From Symsagittifera roscoffensis (lineage: Eukaryota; Xenacoelomorpha; Acoela; Convolutidae): 64,000 bases of DNA. A model generated the notes under the pieces. That model saw only the letters and a list, made by a program, of their open reading frames with translations. It had not been told where the DNA came from and did not search any database. The translations under genes and the position numbers were made by a program. The stretch covers positions 70,089,345-70,153,344 of the forward strand of contig NC_087062.1 of NCBI RefSeq assembly GCF_963678635.1, in the 5' to 3' direction. How positions within the stretch are numbered: the first letter of the stretch is position 1; each line of letters starts with the position of its first letter. Shown one piece after another: positions 25,203 to 36,600 of this stretch.

Positions 25203-25787
25203 ACATCCCGAGTCGAGATTCTTCACCGAATTTGAAGCAAGATTTGAGCAGCTTGAGCGATTTTTTTTAGACAATTACGCTCAAAATCTTGCTTCAAAAT
25301 GAGCGGTTTGAGCGGTTTTTGAACTGTTTATCTAAAAAAAAAACGCTCAAAAACCGCGCAAGATTTGAACGGTTTTGAGCGGTTTATCTGAAAAAACCGC
25401 TCAAAAACCGCTCCAATCTTGAGCAAAAGCACTCCTAAATAATTTAAATTTGTTCATAAACAAGTTTGAACAATTTCTGAAAATCTTGCCTTTCATGAAA
25501 AAAAGGTTATCATACAATTTTCATATATGGAAATTGTATGATAACCATTTTCTTTTTCAAAAAAAATAAACGTAGTTATTTTTCATCACCAGACTGTTGT
25601 ATATGGTTCAAATAGCCGGAGAAACTAGATTGATTTGGGCGGTTTTTGAGCGATTTCTTAAGCAAGATTTGAGCGGTTTGAGCGGTTTTTTCAAAAAAAC
25701 CGCCCAAACCGCTCAAATCTTGCTGAAAAACCGCTCAAACCGCTCATATCTTGAGCGGTTTTTGAGCGGGATCTCGACCCGGGATGT
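25203..25787. mobile_element. Foldback/MITE-like element of GAGCGGTTT blocks
   Basis: About 585 bp bounded by an inverted pair, ACATCCCGAGTCGAGAT (25203-25219) and ATCTCGACCCGGGATGT (25771-25787), one mismatch in 17. The interior is dominated by GAGCGGTTTTT/AAAAACCGCTC and CAAGATTTGAGC blocks in both orientations (25230-25430 and 25620-25770), so the whole unit can fold back. No transposase and no certain target duplication. It resembles foldback or MITE non-autonomous DNA transposons. The superfamily is not assigned. Confidence 0.7.
25505..25546. repeat. Perfect 16-bp stem hairpin
   Basis: GGTTATCATACAATTT and its exact reverse complement AAATTGTATGATAACC are separated by a 10-base loop that is itself nearly palindromic (CATATATG). 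It sits in the centre of the foldback element, so it is probably part of it. Confidence 0.92.
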
Positions 25788-26434
25788 CCCGTGTAGATAT
25801 GTTTTGAACTGTTTGTAGCCTGTAGATATCGTGCACATAACCTCTTCTCTGAGTACATTTGTATATATCTAATGTAAATTCTATGGTGTTGATGATAAGT
25901 TCATTACTCGTAATTCTAAACCCTGTTGCCTGTGGGATGAAGGGAGAAAGAAGTATGAGTGTTATATGGCTACATTCATAAGTGTCAGATATAACTTTTT
26001 TATGCTTCGGGATATAAAATGCTTTGTGTTTTTGATTCGTTCAATTTGACCTTTATTCTTAATTAGATATCTGCCATGTTTGTGTATATTCCAAACCCAT
26101 CGGACTCCGTGGAGCTTTTCTATGAATAGAAAAGAAACAGTTTTAATTTAATTCAGTCTCTTTCATTCTCTTAAACCCAGTTAGTAAGCCTTAGCATACC
26201 AGTGGCAATTGAATACTTCATTTGTTATGGTTGAACACTTTTCGAAACTGCATAGCTTGTTTGCGCAAAAATTACTTGGCTTGTTGGCACGAAATTGTTT
26301 CTAGTTTGTCTAAACTTACCCAAGAAGGTTTTCATTTTTATGTGTTTGCTGAACTTATAATTCCAACCGGATTTAGGTGAGTTGAGGTCACAGGGTTTTA
26401 TTTGTCATCATTCTCTAACAGAATTTTCCTAACG
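25788..26434. other. Upstream region of the NERD-helicase gene
   Basis: No ORF of note. An acceptor-like CTCTAACAG ends at 26421, 13 nt before the ATG. No convincing TATA box was found. The promoter or a 5'UTR intron probably lies here. Confidence 0.4.
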
Positions 26435-29400
26435 ATGGTTTTGAAGTTCAAAAGCAAAACCGACTACATTCGAAATGCGAGAAAATTGTTCGAAGAGCAG
26501 TGCAGTTCCAGCAAAACATGTCCTCTCTTTTTTCCGGATGTCGATGTGGCCAGGCGGCCAGAATCCGTCTACGATACAGTGCGTAATCGTGTATACCAAA
26601 AAGACGAAGTTGAGTCTTCCAATTTTGAAGTATATCAAGCTTTCAAAAGTTTGAAGCATAGTTTCATATTATTACATGGTCTCAATTACAACCACAATCA
26701 GTTTCATTTGTGGGACCCAGATTACGATCCAGAAGAGTGCGCCAAATCAGAAACTATTCCAAATTGTTCACTCGAGCACCGGTCAAAGTTAGTCAGCAAT
26801 AACGATTTTCTGGTTTTCGGGCCCGATTATGTTGTTATCATTGATGTATATCCGTCCGTATTAGGCGCTGAAGGCAAAACCATTCAAGCTCAAAAAATTA
26901 ACAAGAAGATATCGAATCAACGGAAATCGTTTGAATTGATTCGCAAAATAGCTTTGGCAGAGGAGTCAGAGAAAGGAGAGAAAAGCGACTTTAAAGTTTT
27001 CAGATACATTGCATTTCCGGTGTCTGAAGAAAACAGTGAAATTTCGGGAATAAATGAGCTGAGAAAAGAAGGAGAGAAGTTTGGAGTGATTACGAAAACG
27101 GATTTGGATGGGTTCGACTTCTGGTGGTCTGAAAAGATCCTCAGCTCAGCTCATGACCAGTGTGAAATAGTCAGAGGTGATGATAGGTTACAATAGGTGG
27201 TAACGTTGTGTATGATACTATCGAAAGGCTAAATAATCTCCTCAAATTTTAAATACTTTCAAGACAGAGCAAATCAAATAAGCCCTGTTTGGTGCTTTTA
27301 ATTAGGACCGGCTCAATTTAAACTCTATTTAGAATAGTGGAGATTGTATAGAGTCAAGTGCGAACGATGATAGCTTAAGGAATAAGATTTCACTATTTTT
27401 TTTCTTGTTTGGCCACAACTTTTATAGATTGCTAAATAGATTTTTGAAGGTGATTACTTTCAGAAATAAAGCTCAATTCATTATGCAGGTAACTTCGTTT
27501 TGGTGCAACACACCCTTTTTGCCGTTTGGTGCATTAGAGATGACATAAGCGAACCCCAAACCAACATGATGCGAACAGCTCGACCAAATTTTAAGCGTGA
27601 CCACGACGCTGTTGAAGCCGGTTTGAGATTAATTCCAAGTACCGTCAACTTGAACGGTCTTATGGAAGTTTTTATTGGACCGGTGTTCGGAAAGTCAGCT
27701 GTGGAAAAGTTGAAATCAAATATTGGAAACGAGCGCCCTTCACCCTCTGGTCACAAGGAGCAGATAGATCTTCAGTCAATTTTGAAAAGAATCATGTTCG
27801 AAGACAAGCAAGCGCTTTCTCTTTGGACAAAGTATAGAAGTATCAGGCGCCTCCAAAGCAAAAAAGAGTTGCAGAACAGCATCGACTATTTTCAAAACGG
27901 CAAAGAGTTGTTTGAAACGTTTTCTGTAGGCGATGGCTGTTTTGCTCAGATGTTCCCGACTTGTCCCAATCAACAATACATCGACCTTTACGAAATCACT
28001 GACCAAACGGACGTTACACCGCAAGTAAAGACTGATTTGCAAAAACAACAAGACTATGAGGCCGAGGTGAAAGTGTACCGAGCCCTTGAGAATGTAAGGG
28101 GTGAAAACGTGAGCGTGATTCACGGTTTGAAGTACTCTCATTACCAGTACAGGATGTTTGACGCTAATCACCAAGTGAGAGAATGCTCAAACAGAAAGCA
28201 ACAGCCTAACTGTAAAAAAGGACTGCATTCGGATGAAGGAGAAAATGATTTTGTTGTGCTGGGACCAAACTACTTTGCACTGATTGAAGTCAAAAATGCG
28301 GAAAAGGAGGCATCGATAGCATCCATGAAAAATTTCGTGAAATCCGCATCAAAGCAGCTAGATAAGCTCATCCAAGTCATCGAAGGAATTGCGCATGCGA
28401 CTATTAAAAACGAGACACTCGACAGCGGCTGCTCTGATTCGTCCGCGCATACGACCACCGCTCTACAATCAAACTCATTCAAAGTATTCCGTTTTGTTGC
28501 CTTCCCGCGCAATAATAACAGGCTAAATACTGCTGAGTTTGTGACAGAACAAGAAAATGTGCGGTGCATATTTGACTGCGATTTCGATAATTTTGCCGAC
28601 TGGTGGAATCGAAATGCCTTGGAAAATCCACATGCGAAATCAGTTGATGTCCAAGGACACTTTGAAAAGGTGAAATATGTGTTATGGACATTATGGGCTA
28701 CCAAAGATAAAACTTTTGACGGATCATCGATTGGCTTTAAGGTGGACTTGCTCAAAACAGACAAACTGTTGAAAGATAGTGAAATCACTTTCACAAGCAA
28801 GAACAGACAACTCTCTCCTAATGTTGCGAGAACAAGCGACATGGATTCTGCGGACGTAAACGGGATCAATGTTTTCCACGACATTCTAGGCATCAAATTT
28901 ATAACCAAAAACCAGAAGGAAGCTTTCGAGAATCAATCGAAAAACTTGATCATCACTGGATGTGCGGGCTCTGGGAAAAGCCTGATGTTAATAGCTCGGT
29001 TTTTGCATCAAGCTTTGACAAGCAGTGACTTGAAAATGCTTCTTCTTGTTTTTAATCAGCTTAAGTTAGTCGAATACAAGAAATTTTTCGCTAGACTTAA
29101 GTTAAGTTGTGTGGATCTATCTGAAGTTGATTTTGACCCAAACTTGTGGCAAAGTAGAGTCGCTGTTATTCATTGTAACACGCAGTTAAAGAACTCAAAA
29201 ACGCTTCATGCAATTCAGAGGGGAGAAGTGGTCATTTATGTAGACGATGCGCATGCTTCCGACATTGACTTTATGTCCTTGAAGTGCGCATGTATTGCAG
29301 TTGACTTCAACCAATGTCATCTGCCACTTGAGCAAACTCCACATAGCTGGACATCAATTGAAGATTTCGATCTCGTATCACTTACCCATAACTATCGCAG

Positions 29401-30028
29401 CACTTGGAATATAGTTTCAAACCTGACTAATCTGTCCAAGGCTGTTAAACAAAAGGATGCCCTTCAGCGCTACTTTGCGGAACATCCGCCTGAATTGTCG
29501 CATCATCCTAGCCACGGACATTTGATACATGGACCACAAACTGAAATTGACGTTATTCACTTTAAATCTCCGGTAAACAATACTGAACAGTTAACGGAAG
29601 TGTTGCAACTTTACATCAAAAAAATGCATCGTCATTTCCCTAAAACAACAAATCTCTCATCTAAATTTTTTATCATCGTTCCGGATGACTCTTTTCTGAG
29701 GCAAGTGGCACAAGAAATCAACAGCCTCCTTAACCGACATTTTTCTGTCATCGTCAATGCTTGGGAACAGAGCATCTACTCTACCGAGTTTACAGCCTGT
29801 TTTATATATCTAGTGTTTTCAAACATGGATACTAAAATGTTGAGATCTGTTTATAATGTAATTTCAAGAGCGCGGGCGTTTTGTCATATTATGGTGGTTT
29901 CAAACAAAAACACTGAGCACGAGGAGCTAAATGAGTTCCTGGGCTTATTCAAAGAAGCCAAAATCAACCATATCAGACAACCTGAAAACTCTGCCGATCA
30001 AAACCAGCTCGAACTCAGTCTGGATTGA
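26435..30028 (+). CDS. Tandem NERD-nuclease / SF1 helicase protein, two exons
   Basis: Join 26435-27176 and 27489-30028, 1093 residues. The ATG context is AACGATGG. The intron (312 bp, GAG|GTGATG ... TTATGCAG|GT) keeps phase 1 and restores homology: the residues across the joint (EIVR-G-NFVLVQHTLFAVW) align with VDVQGHFEKVKYVLWTLWA of the second repeat. Two NERD-like units (about 45-265 and 420-655) share HGLxYxHxQ, an EC...PNC pair, GPxY, FKVFR..AFP and a WW near the end. Unit 2 keeps D501...E514-V-K516 (NERD/PD-(D/E)XK-like active site); unit 1 has D-V-Y there. The helicase part (about 715-1060) has GCAGSGKS (738-745), VDDAH (Walker B, 832-836), FNQ, NYRST (882-886) and SRAR (1040-1043), as in UvrD/Rep proteins. 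Bacterial NERD-helicases are known; a tandem NERD arrangement in an animal gene is not one I recognise. Probable DNA/RNA processing; repair or defence is inference. Confidence 0.85.
27177..27488 (+). other. Intron of the NERD-helicase gene
   Basis: GT-AG intron with donor GAG|GTGATG and acceptor TTATGCAG|GT. Without splicing, the upstream frame ends at TAG 27194-27196 and the downstream frame has no ATG at its start. Splicing joins them in phase. Confidence 0.8.
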
Positions 30029-30284
30029 TGCTCCAGAATTGAAACTAAAAAATCTAATTTTTGTAACAATGGTATCTGAAAGAAGCTCTCACACAATTTA
30101 TTAGATATATCTACTTATTGGTCTCATTTTTCAAAAGTTACAGTGATGATTTAAAGTATCCGGGCGAACCGCACAAAACTGATTTTAGATGAAAAAGATG
30201 AGGACAAAACATGCTTAGACTACCAACAGAAATAATATGGTGAAATTTGCTTTGAAAAATTCAGGCCAAAAACCTTACCCCTAA

Positions 30285-30290
30285 AATAAA
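30285..30290 (+). promoter_or_regulatory. Candidate polyadenylation signal
   Basis: AATAAA 257 bases after the stop of the NERD-helicase gene and just before the copia-type element. It is the first AATAAA downstream of the stop that I noticed. The region is AT-rich, so chance is possible. Confidence 0.4.
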
Positions 30291-30351
30291 TGGATCAATT
30301 TTGATTTTTTCCCAAACAGCTGAGTCATTTACTGCCAAATTTCAACCAACG

Positions 30352-30515
30352 TGAGGCTCTCTAAAAGAGAATCATAGACAAAACAATATCTATAGAAAGA
30401 TCAAGAGAGAGAGAGAGAGAGAGAGATAACAACGTGAAACTAAAAGGTGACTGACAAGTAGTCTTTTTGTGTTAGAATTCATAGCATTAGCTTAGAGGAT
30501 TTTATCGACCTATCA
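30352..30515 (+). repeat. 5' LTR of the copia-type element
   Basis: Begins TGAGGCTCTC and ends GACCTATCA, sharing GAGAATCATAGA, the AACGTGAAA block, TTAGAATTCATAGCATTAGC (shared with the internal copy) and the end with the other LTR copies. It contains a (GA)n microsatellite at 30404-30425. Confidence 0.7.
30404..30425. repeat. (GA)n microsatellite
   Basis: About 11 GA dinucleotides inside the LTR. The other LTR copies have only short AGAGAGGGAGAGAGA-type runs, so the tract has expanded in this copy. Confidence 0.95.
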
Positions 30516-30533
30516 TGGTAGCAGGCATGAGTT
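30516..30533 (+). other. Primer-binding site of the copia-type element
   Basis: TGGTAGCAGGCATGAGTT starts immediately after the LTR end (…CTATCA). It begins with TGG, complementary to tRNA CCA. The donor tRNA is not identified; GGTAGCAG is reminiscent of methionine-tRNA-type sites. Confidence 0.6.
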
Positions 30534-30539
30534 ATGCTA

Positions 30540-31880
30540 AGCAACAAGTAGACTGGCCACCAACAGTAAAACGAAATTGGAACAAAGATAGCAAAGAAGA
30601 ATAATGCCATCGAGAAAGTATGATCCAAAAAAAAGAAACACCTGAACCCGACACCTACGAGGTACTATAAGACATTAAAGAGCAGTACAATTGCAATAGA
30701 GTAGCAGGGGGCTCATCAATCATAGTTACAAGATAACAAAGATCGAACCCTCAAGTGAGTGTGTGCAAAAAGAGCTCTATCAGCTATGAGATAGTGGATG
30801 ACACAGAGAACGCAATAGTGAATGAAACAATGGGCCAAATCAAAGAACCCAAATTGACACAATAAACGCACAGGTTGAAGAAATGACAAGATACCTTCAG
30901 TATTTATCCAACAAAACCACATTATGGAAATACCACATTAACAGTGTTCTGCACCCATCAGTGTACAAAGAGTAAATAACGGGAAAGACATGCAAGTCCC
31001 GCTGCTAAAAACGATTTCCCTAGATGATTATGTCCGATGGAAAAGAAATAATGAGTATTGGAGAGTATGCGTACAGATTCAAGCATCACATAACATAATG
31101 AACCGAATCTAGAACCCAGAAGTAAAATGAGATAGCAGAGTCTATGACCGAAGATTTGACACATGATAGTGAAGAGGTAGACAATATCATACGAGTACTG
31201 GATGAATAACATACATGCTTTCAAACCATTTACAAAAATGTGACTGTGTTGTCAAAAAAGGAGAATATGTGAAAAACGTGAAGATGTATACTGGGACCGA
31301 AACATCAAAAAGATGAAGAAATATGGAAAAGAAATGTGGAAACTGGGAATGGTGATCCCGAACGCCATATACTGTGTGGCAATATTGACATGCTCCAATC
31401 TAGACGAAACTGCAAAGATGAACATAGAAAGTGTAGTCAAGAAGAACTCTGGAGTTGAACAAAGTGACCCGACTATTTTAGAACATACGATGAGACGACT
31501 CAAGGCCAAGTGAAAAATCTGCTGGCGGTGTTTACTACAATAGGGGATCTGAGAAAAGTCAAGGAGGAAGAGTAAGAATCAACAGGAGTACCTTTAAAAG
31601 CAACGGTCGTGGAATAGAGAGACACTTCGACATAGAATGCAGATAGTCCAAGCAGTGAAGAAGAAATTGGAGGGCTGCAACAATCAATCCTTTAGCTGAC
31701 ACATGAAGGACCAACAAAATAATGCAAACGAAAGTAGATATCAACAAACCAATTATAACTCTGAAGAATATGAAAAAGAGCAGAAGTCAAGATTTATCAA
31801 AACCTTATCAAATGATCAATAACATGAGCCCAGAGACGATAGAAAAGAAACAAGACCAAAATTTTAACTTGTGGGTATGA
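30540..31880 (+). pseudogene. gag-like remnant of the copia-type element
   Basis: Adenine-rich broken frames. The best piece (31313-31513) contains KKYGKEMWKLGMVIPNAIYC and LKAK near its end. Assignment to gag is by position only, between PBS and protease. Confidence 0.4.
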
Positions 31881-31929
31881 GAATGAACTTCAACTTTTAG
31901 AAGAAAAAAAACATAGAAAAAGTATGGTA

Positions 31930-32040
31930 CGATAGAAATTAAAATTTATAATCGACTCAGAAGCAGCAAAAACACTGATATTAAAAAGATGCCATACAGA
32001 TACTGAAAAATCATTCGATCCCTTTCAATGGAGGCAATTA
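31930..32040 (+). pseudogene. Protease remnant, copy 1
   Basis: FIIDSEAAKTLIL matches the retropepsin D-S-G-A context with glycine changed to glutamate. The same block recurs at about 32530-32640. Confidence 0.55.
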
Positions 32041-32206
32041 CGCAACTAAAAGCGAGATAGTGACGAGAGTTTCAGATTCAGTAGAGGAGATATTTTTGGC
32101 GTTTTAGTCATTCAAAAACACGCCCAAACAACTGAGTCAATCACTGCCATTTTTCTCTCAAAGTGTTCCTCTAACGTAGCTCAACAAAATTTAAGAAATG
32201 TATAAG

Positions 32207-32360
32207 TGTGAGAAAAATTATTAGACGACCGTGACCTTCAATACAGAACCATAGACAAAATAATGTCTACAGAAAAGAGAGGGAGAGAGATCATAACGTG
32301 AAAGGTTAATAAAACTGACATTTTTTTTTCTTAGAATCTATAGCATTAGCTTAGATTATT
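32207..32360 (+). repeat. Internal (third) LTR copy
   Basis: Starts TGTGAGAAAAATTATTAGA, matching the start of the right LTR (TGTGGGAAATGTTATTAGA), and contains ATCATAACGTGAAA and TAGCATTAGCTTAGA. About 50 bp before it (AACAACTGAGTCAATCACTG) also resembles sequence before the left LTR (AACAGCTGAGTCATTTACTG). The element is therefore rearranged or nested rather than simple. Confidence 0.65.
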
Positions 32361-32529
32361 TTCAAAGAAAAAAAGCTGAAAAAAAGCTTATCAAAGAGCC
32401 TTGATATCAACAAAACCTGAGAGAGAAAAGAAGCACAACAACAGTACAACAAATCACCCTGTTTGTTAATGGACTTCAATTTTCTGGAAAAAAGACCACA
32501 AAAATGACTGATACGATAGAAATTCTAAA

Positions 32530-32660
32530 ATTCTCAGATTCATAATCGACCCAAGGGCTGCAAAAACAGTGATATTTAGAAGATGCCTCACAGAGATGAA
32601 AAACCACTTGCTCCCATTCAATGCAGGGAATTAGAAAACCGAAAACATGAAGTAAGCAAA
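32530..32660 (+). pseudogene. Protease remnant, copy 2
   Basis: FIIDPRAAKTVIF, the second copy of the block above with other lesions. It follows the internal LTR copy at 32207. Confidence 0.55.
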
Positions 32661-33129
32661 GTTTCAATTTCGCTAGAGAAGATCCAATCAAAGCCATATC
32701 TTTTATAGACTTACCAGTAACTGATTGTGACAATTTTCTCACCTTCCAATTATTTATCAGAGATGATGTTCTCTCATGTCTTATTGACAGTCGAGCTCTA
32801 GAGAAACTAGGCTCAGTGATAGTCATTGGATGGAACATTTAAAAAGGTAAGATTTGTCTTTTTCAATCTCTGGAGAAGAAACGGGACACGGAAAATCACG
32901 GACCGGCATATCAGATTATCTACACGTTCTTCTCATGGAAAATTGAAACACTTTTTGATAACTCACTAGTCAAGGAAAATCTATCTGGATTGGTTGAACA
33001 GTTCAGAAAGTTGTAATAATGAGTAGTTTTTGTGAAAACTATCATAGAGTAAACAGGAGCAACAAATTCACAGGCGTAAAGACTTTAACCTGAGCGTCTG
33101 ACCGACAAAAAAAAGTCTAAAACAAGAGC

Positions 33130-33880
33130 AAAAATTACACATCTTACACATAGTGGATGAGTTCTCAAGACTGAATGTAGCATCATTACTTCCGTCAGAA
33201 GAATAAAAAGATGTTATGAATGCGGTAATTCCGCCGAGATAATCCCAAGATGACTTAGGGTGAAGGTATACTAATGATCTCATATTAGTAATGATTTCAA
33301 CTTTTGGATGCAAAATCAATACAACAGCAGGATATTCACATTTTTTTAAAATTGGTAGTAGAAAAACATAACGAAAAACTCAAAAGCATCAAGTAAAAAT
33401 GACCACATTTTGATGAAAAAGAATGAAGTTTTATTGGCAAATGCCATCAAGACCAAAAAAATAAAGCAAGACGTAAAATGTGCGTCTAGGGATGGTTTTG
33501 AGTAACCCACTTGCAATCACTATACAGGATCAAGAAAAATTTCCAAAACAATTTAAGACAATTCAAGAACACAAGACGTTGTTGAGTTAAAAAACATCAA
33601 AATACAAAACATTCTGTTAGAGAAGCCTGAAGTTAAAGCTGAAAACGAGGAAAAGTGGAAAAAGAAAAAATAAAAATTAATTTTCAGAAAGTTCAATAAG
33701 GTGATGTCATATGTTACAAAAGAAAAATTTATGAGAAAACATGTGGTTGGGCCCCGCAAAAGTAGTTATTTGCGACGGAGCAAATGTCATGATCAAGCAT
33801 GGAAAAAAAACTTACACATGCACCTTTTACTAATGTCACATATGCAATAAGTCATTAAACATACGTCTTCAAGAGATAAC
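33130..33880 (+). pseudogene. Integrase remnant, copia type
   Basis: LHIVDEFSRLNVASLLPSEE-like core start (first catalytic D, about 33147), a deleted middle, NTTAGYS then in another frame LVVEKHNEKLKSIK (about 33354-33390, glutamate of the triad), and GPAKVVICDGANVMIKHGKK (about 33752-33812), which fits the integrase C-terminal GP-V-x-x-DG-x-HG pattern of metazoan copia elements. Confidence 0.75.
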
Positions 33881-35339
33881 CCATCAAAAACGGAACATAT
33901 TATCTTATATTTACTGTCCTACACAATTGGAATTGGAACCTCAGTCAACAACAGTCCTTAGACAACATTCCCCAGAACTGGAAAAAGGAGTGTACTCAAT
34001 TTTTTCAATGTCAATTGAGTGATGTAAGCAGAATGAATTATATTATAGAGGAAATTTCCGATGTGAGGTAATGATGTAATACATGGCGTAATAAAAACAA
34101 CCTGAAAAACAACTGTCATTGAGGACAAAACAAAACAAGGAATAAGTGTCCATATAAATATAAACCGAATCAAGTTGAAGATTTAGTAGAAACAAAAACG
34201 ATTGTGAAAAACGAAAAAAAAAATTAATGTTGTTGATTTGAAAAGTTATAAAAACATTGTAACTTCTACCGAAAAAATTGTGAAAAAAGAACGGAAACAA
34301 ATACATCCAACTGTACCAGACTTACCAGTTTAATGAAAAACAAAGACTGATAGAAAGAATGCAAGTAGTGGATTGTAAGGAAAGAAGATTTAAAAAATAT
34401 TAACGACGAGCAGCGAGCAAAACAGATGACAATAGAGGAGTTGCCTTTCTTCCGGTACTACAACATGCGAGAGTGAGAGATCAAACTGCAGACAATGATG
34501 ACAACGCAGAGCAGAGAGAAATGACAGCAAACAGCCGAAAGAGAAGACAGAACAGCACAACACAAGACGTAGCCCAGAAAGATCAGCAAAAACGACCCAC
34601 ATGGCTAAACTTGATCAAGATATAGTCAGCACAGACCAATCTGAAACAACCGAGATGGATGCAGAATGGGTACCAGAAGCAGTTAGAAAAAAACTCGAAG
34701 AGTATTTACCGGCCAGAGACTAAATCAAGACGCACAGAGACAAAAGCAGCAACAAAAGAAGCAAGACCAAAAGACCATGTAGTTAGTTCGTATACTGGAG
34801 GACTAGTATACAGATAAAACAGAAATACTAAAAGAGGTGAAGAGGAGAAACGATATGGAGGATATAACACTGACATTGAGATTATATGCGAAGATGATCA
34901 GGTGAGACATGAAAAATTTTAGATAACCACTGTTCAAGACCTAAAAAAATAAAAATTCTAGGCTATGCAGAAAAAGCGAAACTATTCCCTCGGGGATCCC
35001 GCTGTTAGTAGTTGCCACCCAGCTGGCTACGGAAAAGGAACTCGATAAACGCTGGAAAATTTTAAACCACAAGACATGAGCAACTACAAGAGTGGAAATT
35101 ATATGGAGTAATAAAAAAACCAACCAGCGAAACAACCAACAACGGGCAAAAAACTCTCAAGTGTAGATGGGTTGATACATGGAAGATTGCCACAGGATGG
35201 TGCTAGGCAACCACAGATCAGACTGACTATCAAAGGCGATATGGACAAGAAAGAGAACAATTCTTTAGACAATTACGCGCCAACGATCTTCAAATCAGCA
35301 TTGTTGTTGCCGCTGCTATCATAGCACACAAGAAGTGAA

Positions 35340-35740
35340 CCCCTTGCTCTGTGGGCGTCAGTAACTTTTTCCTGCAGTCGGACAACATTTTTCGACCAGT
35401 TTATTTTTCCCCACCAAGAGAAGCGGAATCATCAATAAGGAAATTGAATGCGACTGCCTTTGGACTAACAGATGCAGCAGTAGACTGGTATTCAACCTAG
35501 ACTGGTTTTTTCCAGACTGGTATTTCCTAGACTGGTATTTCCTAGACTGGTAATTCATTACAAAACTCGACAAGGTGGTAATCAGCAAATGCATTGTAAC
35601 CCCTTGCCTATCCAATGCAACTGACCGACAAGGCCAAAAAGCAAAAACAAAGGATTGCTCTCGCTACACGTAGGCGATTTGATGTTTGCAGGAACTGCGT
35701 AGTTTCATGCCAAGGTAAGGAGGACACTGCTAGTATGAAA
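35340..35740 (+). pseudogene. Reverse transcriptase remnant, copia type
   Basis: VSNFFLQSDNIFRPVYFSPP followed by REAE and KLNATAFGLTDAAVDWY matches the copia FLQG...VY-x-PP...YGL-x-A-x-x-WY block. The motif C region reads HVGDLMFAGT (about 35669), so the first aspartate of VDD has become glycine. A 14-15 bp CTAGACTGGTATTTC tandem at 35501-35556 (about four units) interrupts it. Confidence 0.75.
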
Positions 35741-35929
35741 CACAGGGCCCGTTAAAAAACAAAAATTGAATTTTTGGGAACGAAAACCAGCACAGGGACA
35801 GAACAAGAAAGAAGCCAATAAGGACAAATGACTCTTTTACGAACAGAAAGCGAAAGTGGAGAAATTAGTGAAATACAAGGAATTGTCGGCAATGATGAGA
35901 TGGGTAATGATAGTTTGAGATGAGAAATG

Positions 35930-36600
35930 TTGAGATAAACAAGTCTAATTGGACAACTAAAATGGGCAACCACACTATCTAGACCCGACATGGCTATAAA
36001 ACCCAACGACTGTCTGTCATCACTTAACACCAGAACACAGATAGGTTTTCTACGGAAACTAAACCTAACAGTGAAGAACTATCAAGCAAGGAGACAACAG
36101 CAATAAATTATGCTGATACCAATGACAGGTCTCTTAGAAATATAATTGTACTCAGGCGCCAGCTATACAGAAAGAGAAACATTGGTTCAAGTCGAAACAA
36201 TATGTCGAAAAAATTCAGCGTCAGTGGACGTATTCCATTGGCCAGGTAAAACAATCATCGGAACAAAAAAGAAAAAACATATACGAAGTAAAAATCCGCG
36301 CCACAAATCACACTATTGACGAAATGATGTTTTGAAACGCTTTAACTGACTACATCGACCTCTCACAGACATTCACGAATTATGCGCGTTCTCACAGACA
36401 GTCTCATTGTGAGAAGAGCCGTGTACTCTTTTAAGTAAAAAGCATCCAAGAGCAAGTCCAGCCGAAAAGATAAGGCCCAAGCTTAATTTATTTTGAGATT
36501 ATAGTTGAGTTGTTCATTCGCTTAGAAAACCAGCATGCAGATTGTTTGATTGAAGCCACGAAGGACGACGTACTGTTAGACGTCATGATGTACGCATCTC
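35930..36600 (+). pseudogene. RNase H remnant, copia type
   Basis: GQLKWATTLSRPDMA (about 35953-35999) is the copia G-x-L-x-W-x-x-x-x-x-RPD block between RT and RNase H. ENQHADCLIEATKDDVLLDV (about 36520-36580) fits the D-x-L-T end of RNase H. It is broken between them. Confidence 0.7.

Noticed and set aside
25230-25770. CRISPR-like or regulatory array of GAGCGGTTT repeats
   Set aside because: Repeats occur in both orientations with irregular spacing inside inverted ends, which fits a foldback transposon.
27500-27502. TTG start for the helicase part as a separate gene
   Set aside because: Not an animal start codon. Splicing to the upstream frame is in phase and recreates the repeat homology, so the two frames are one gene.
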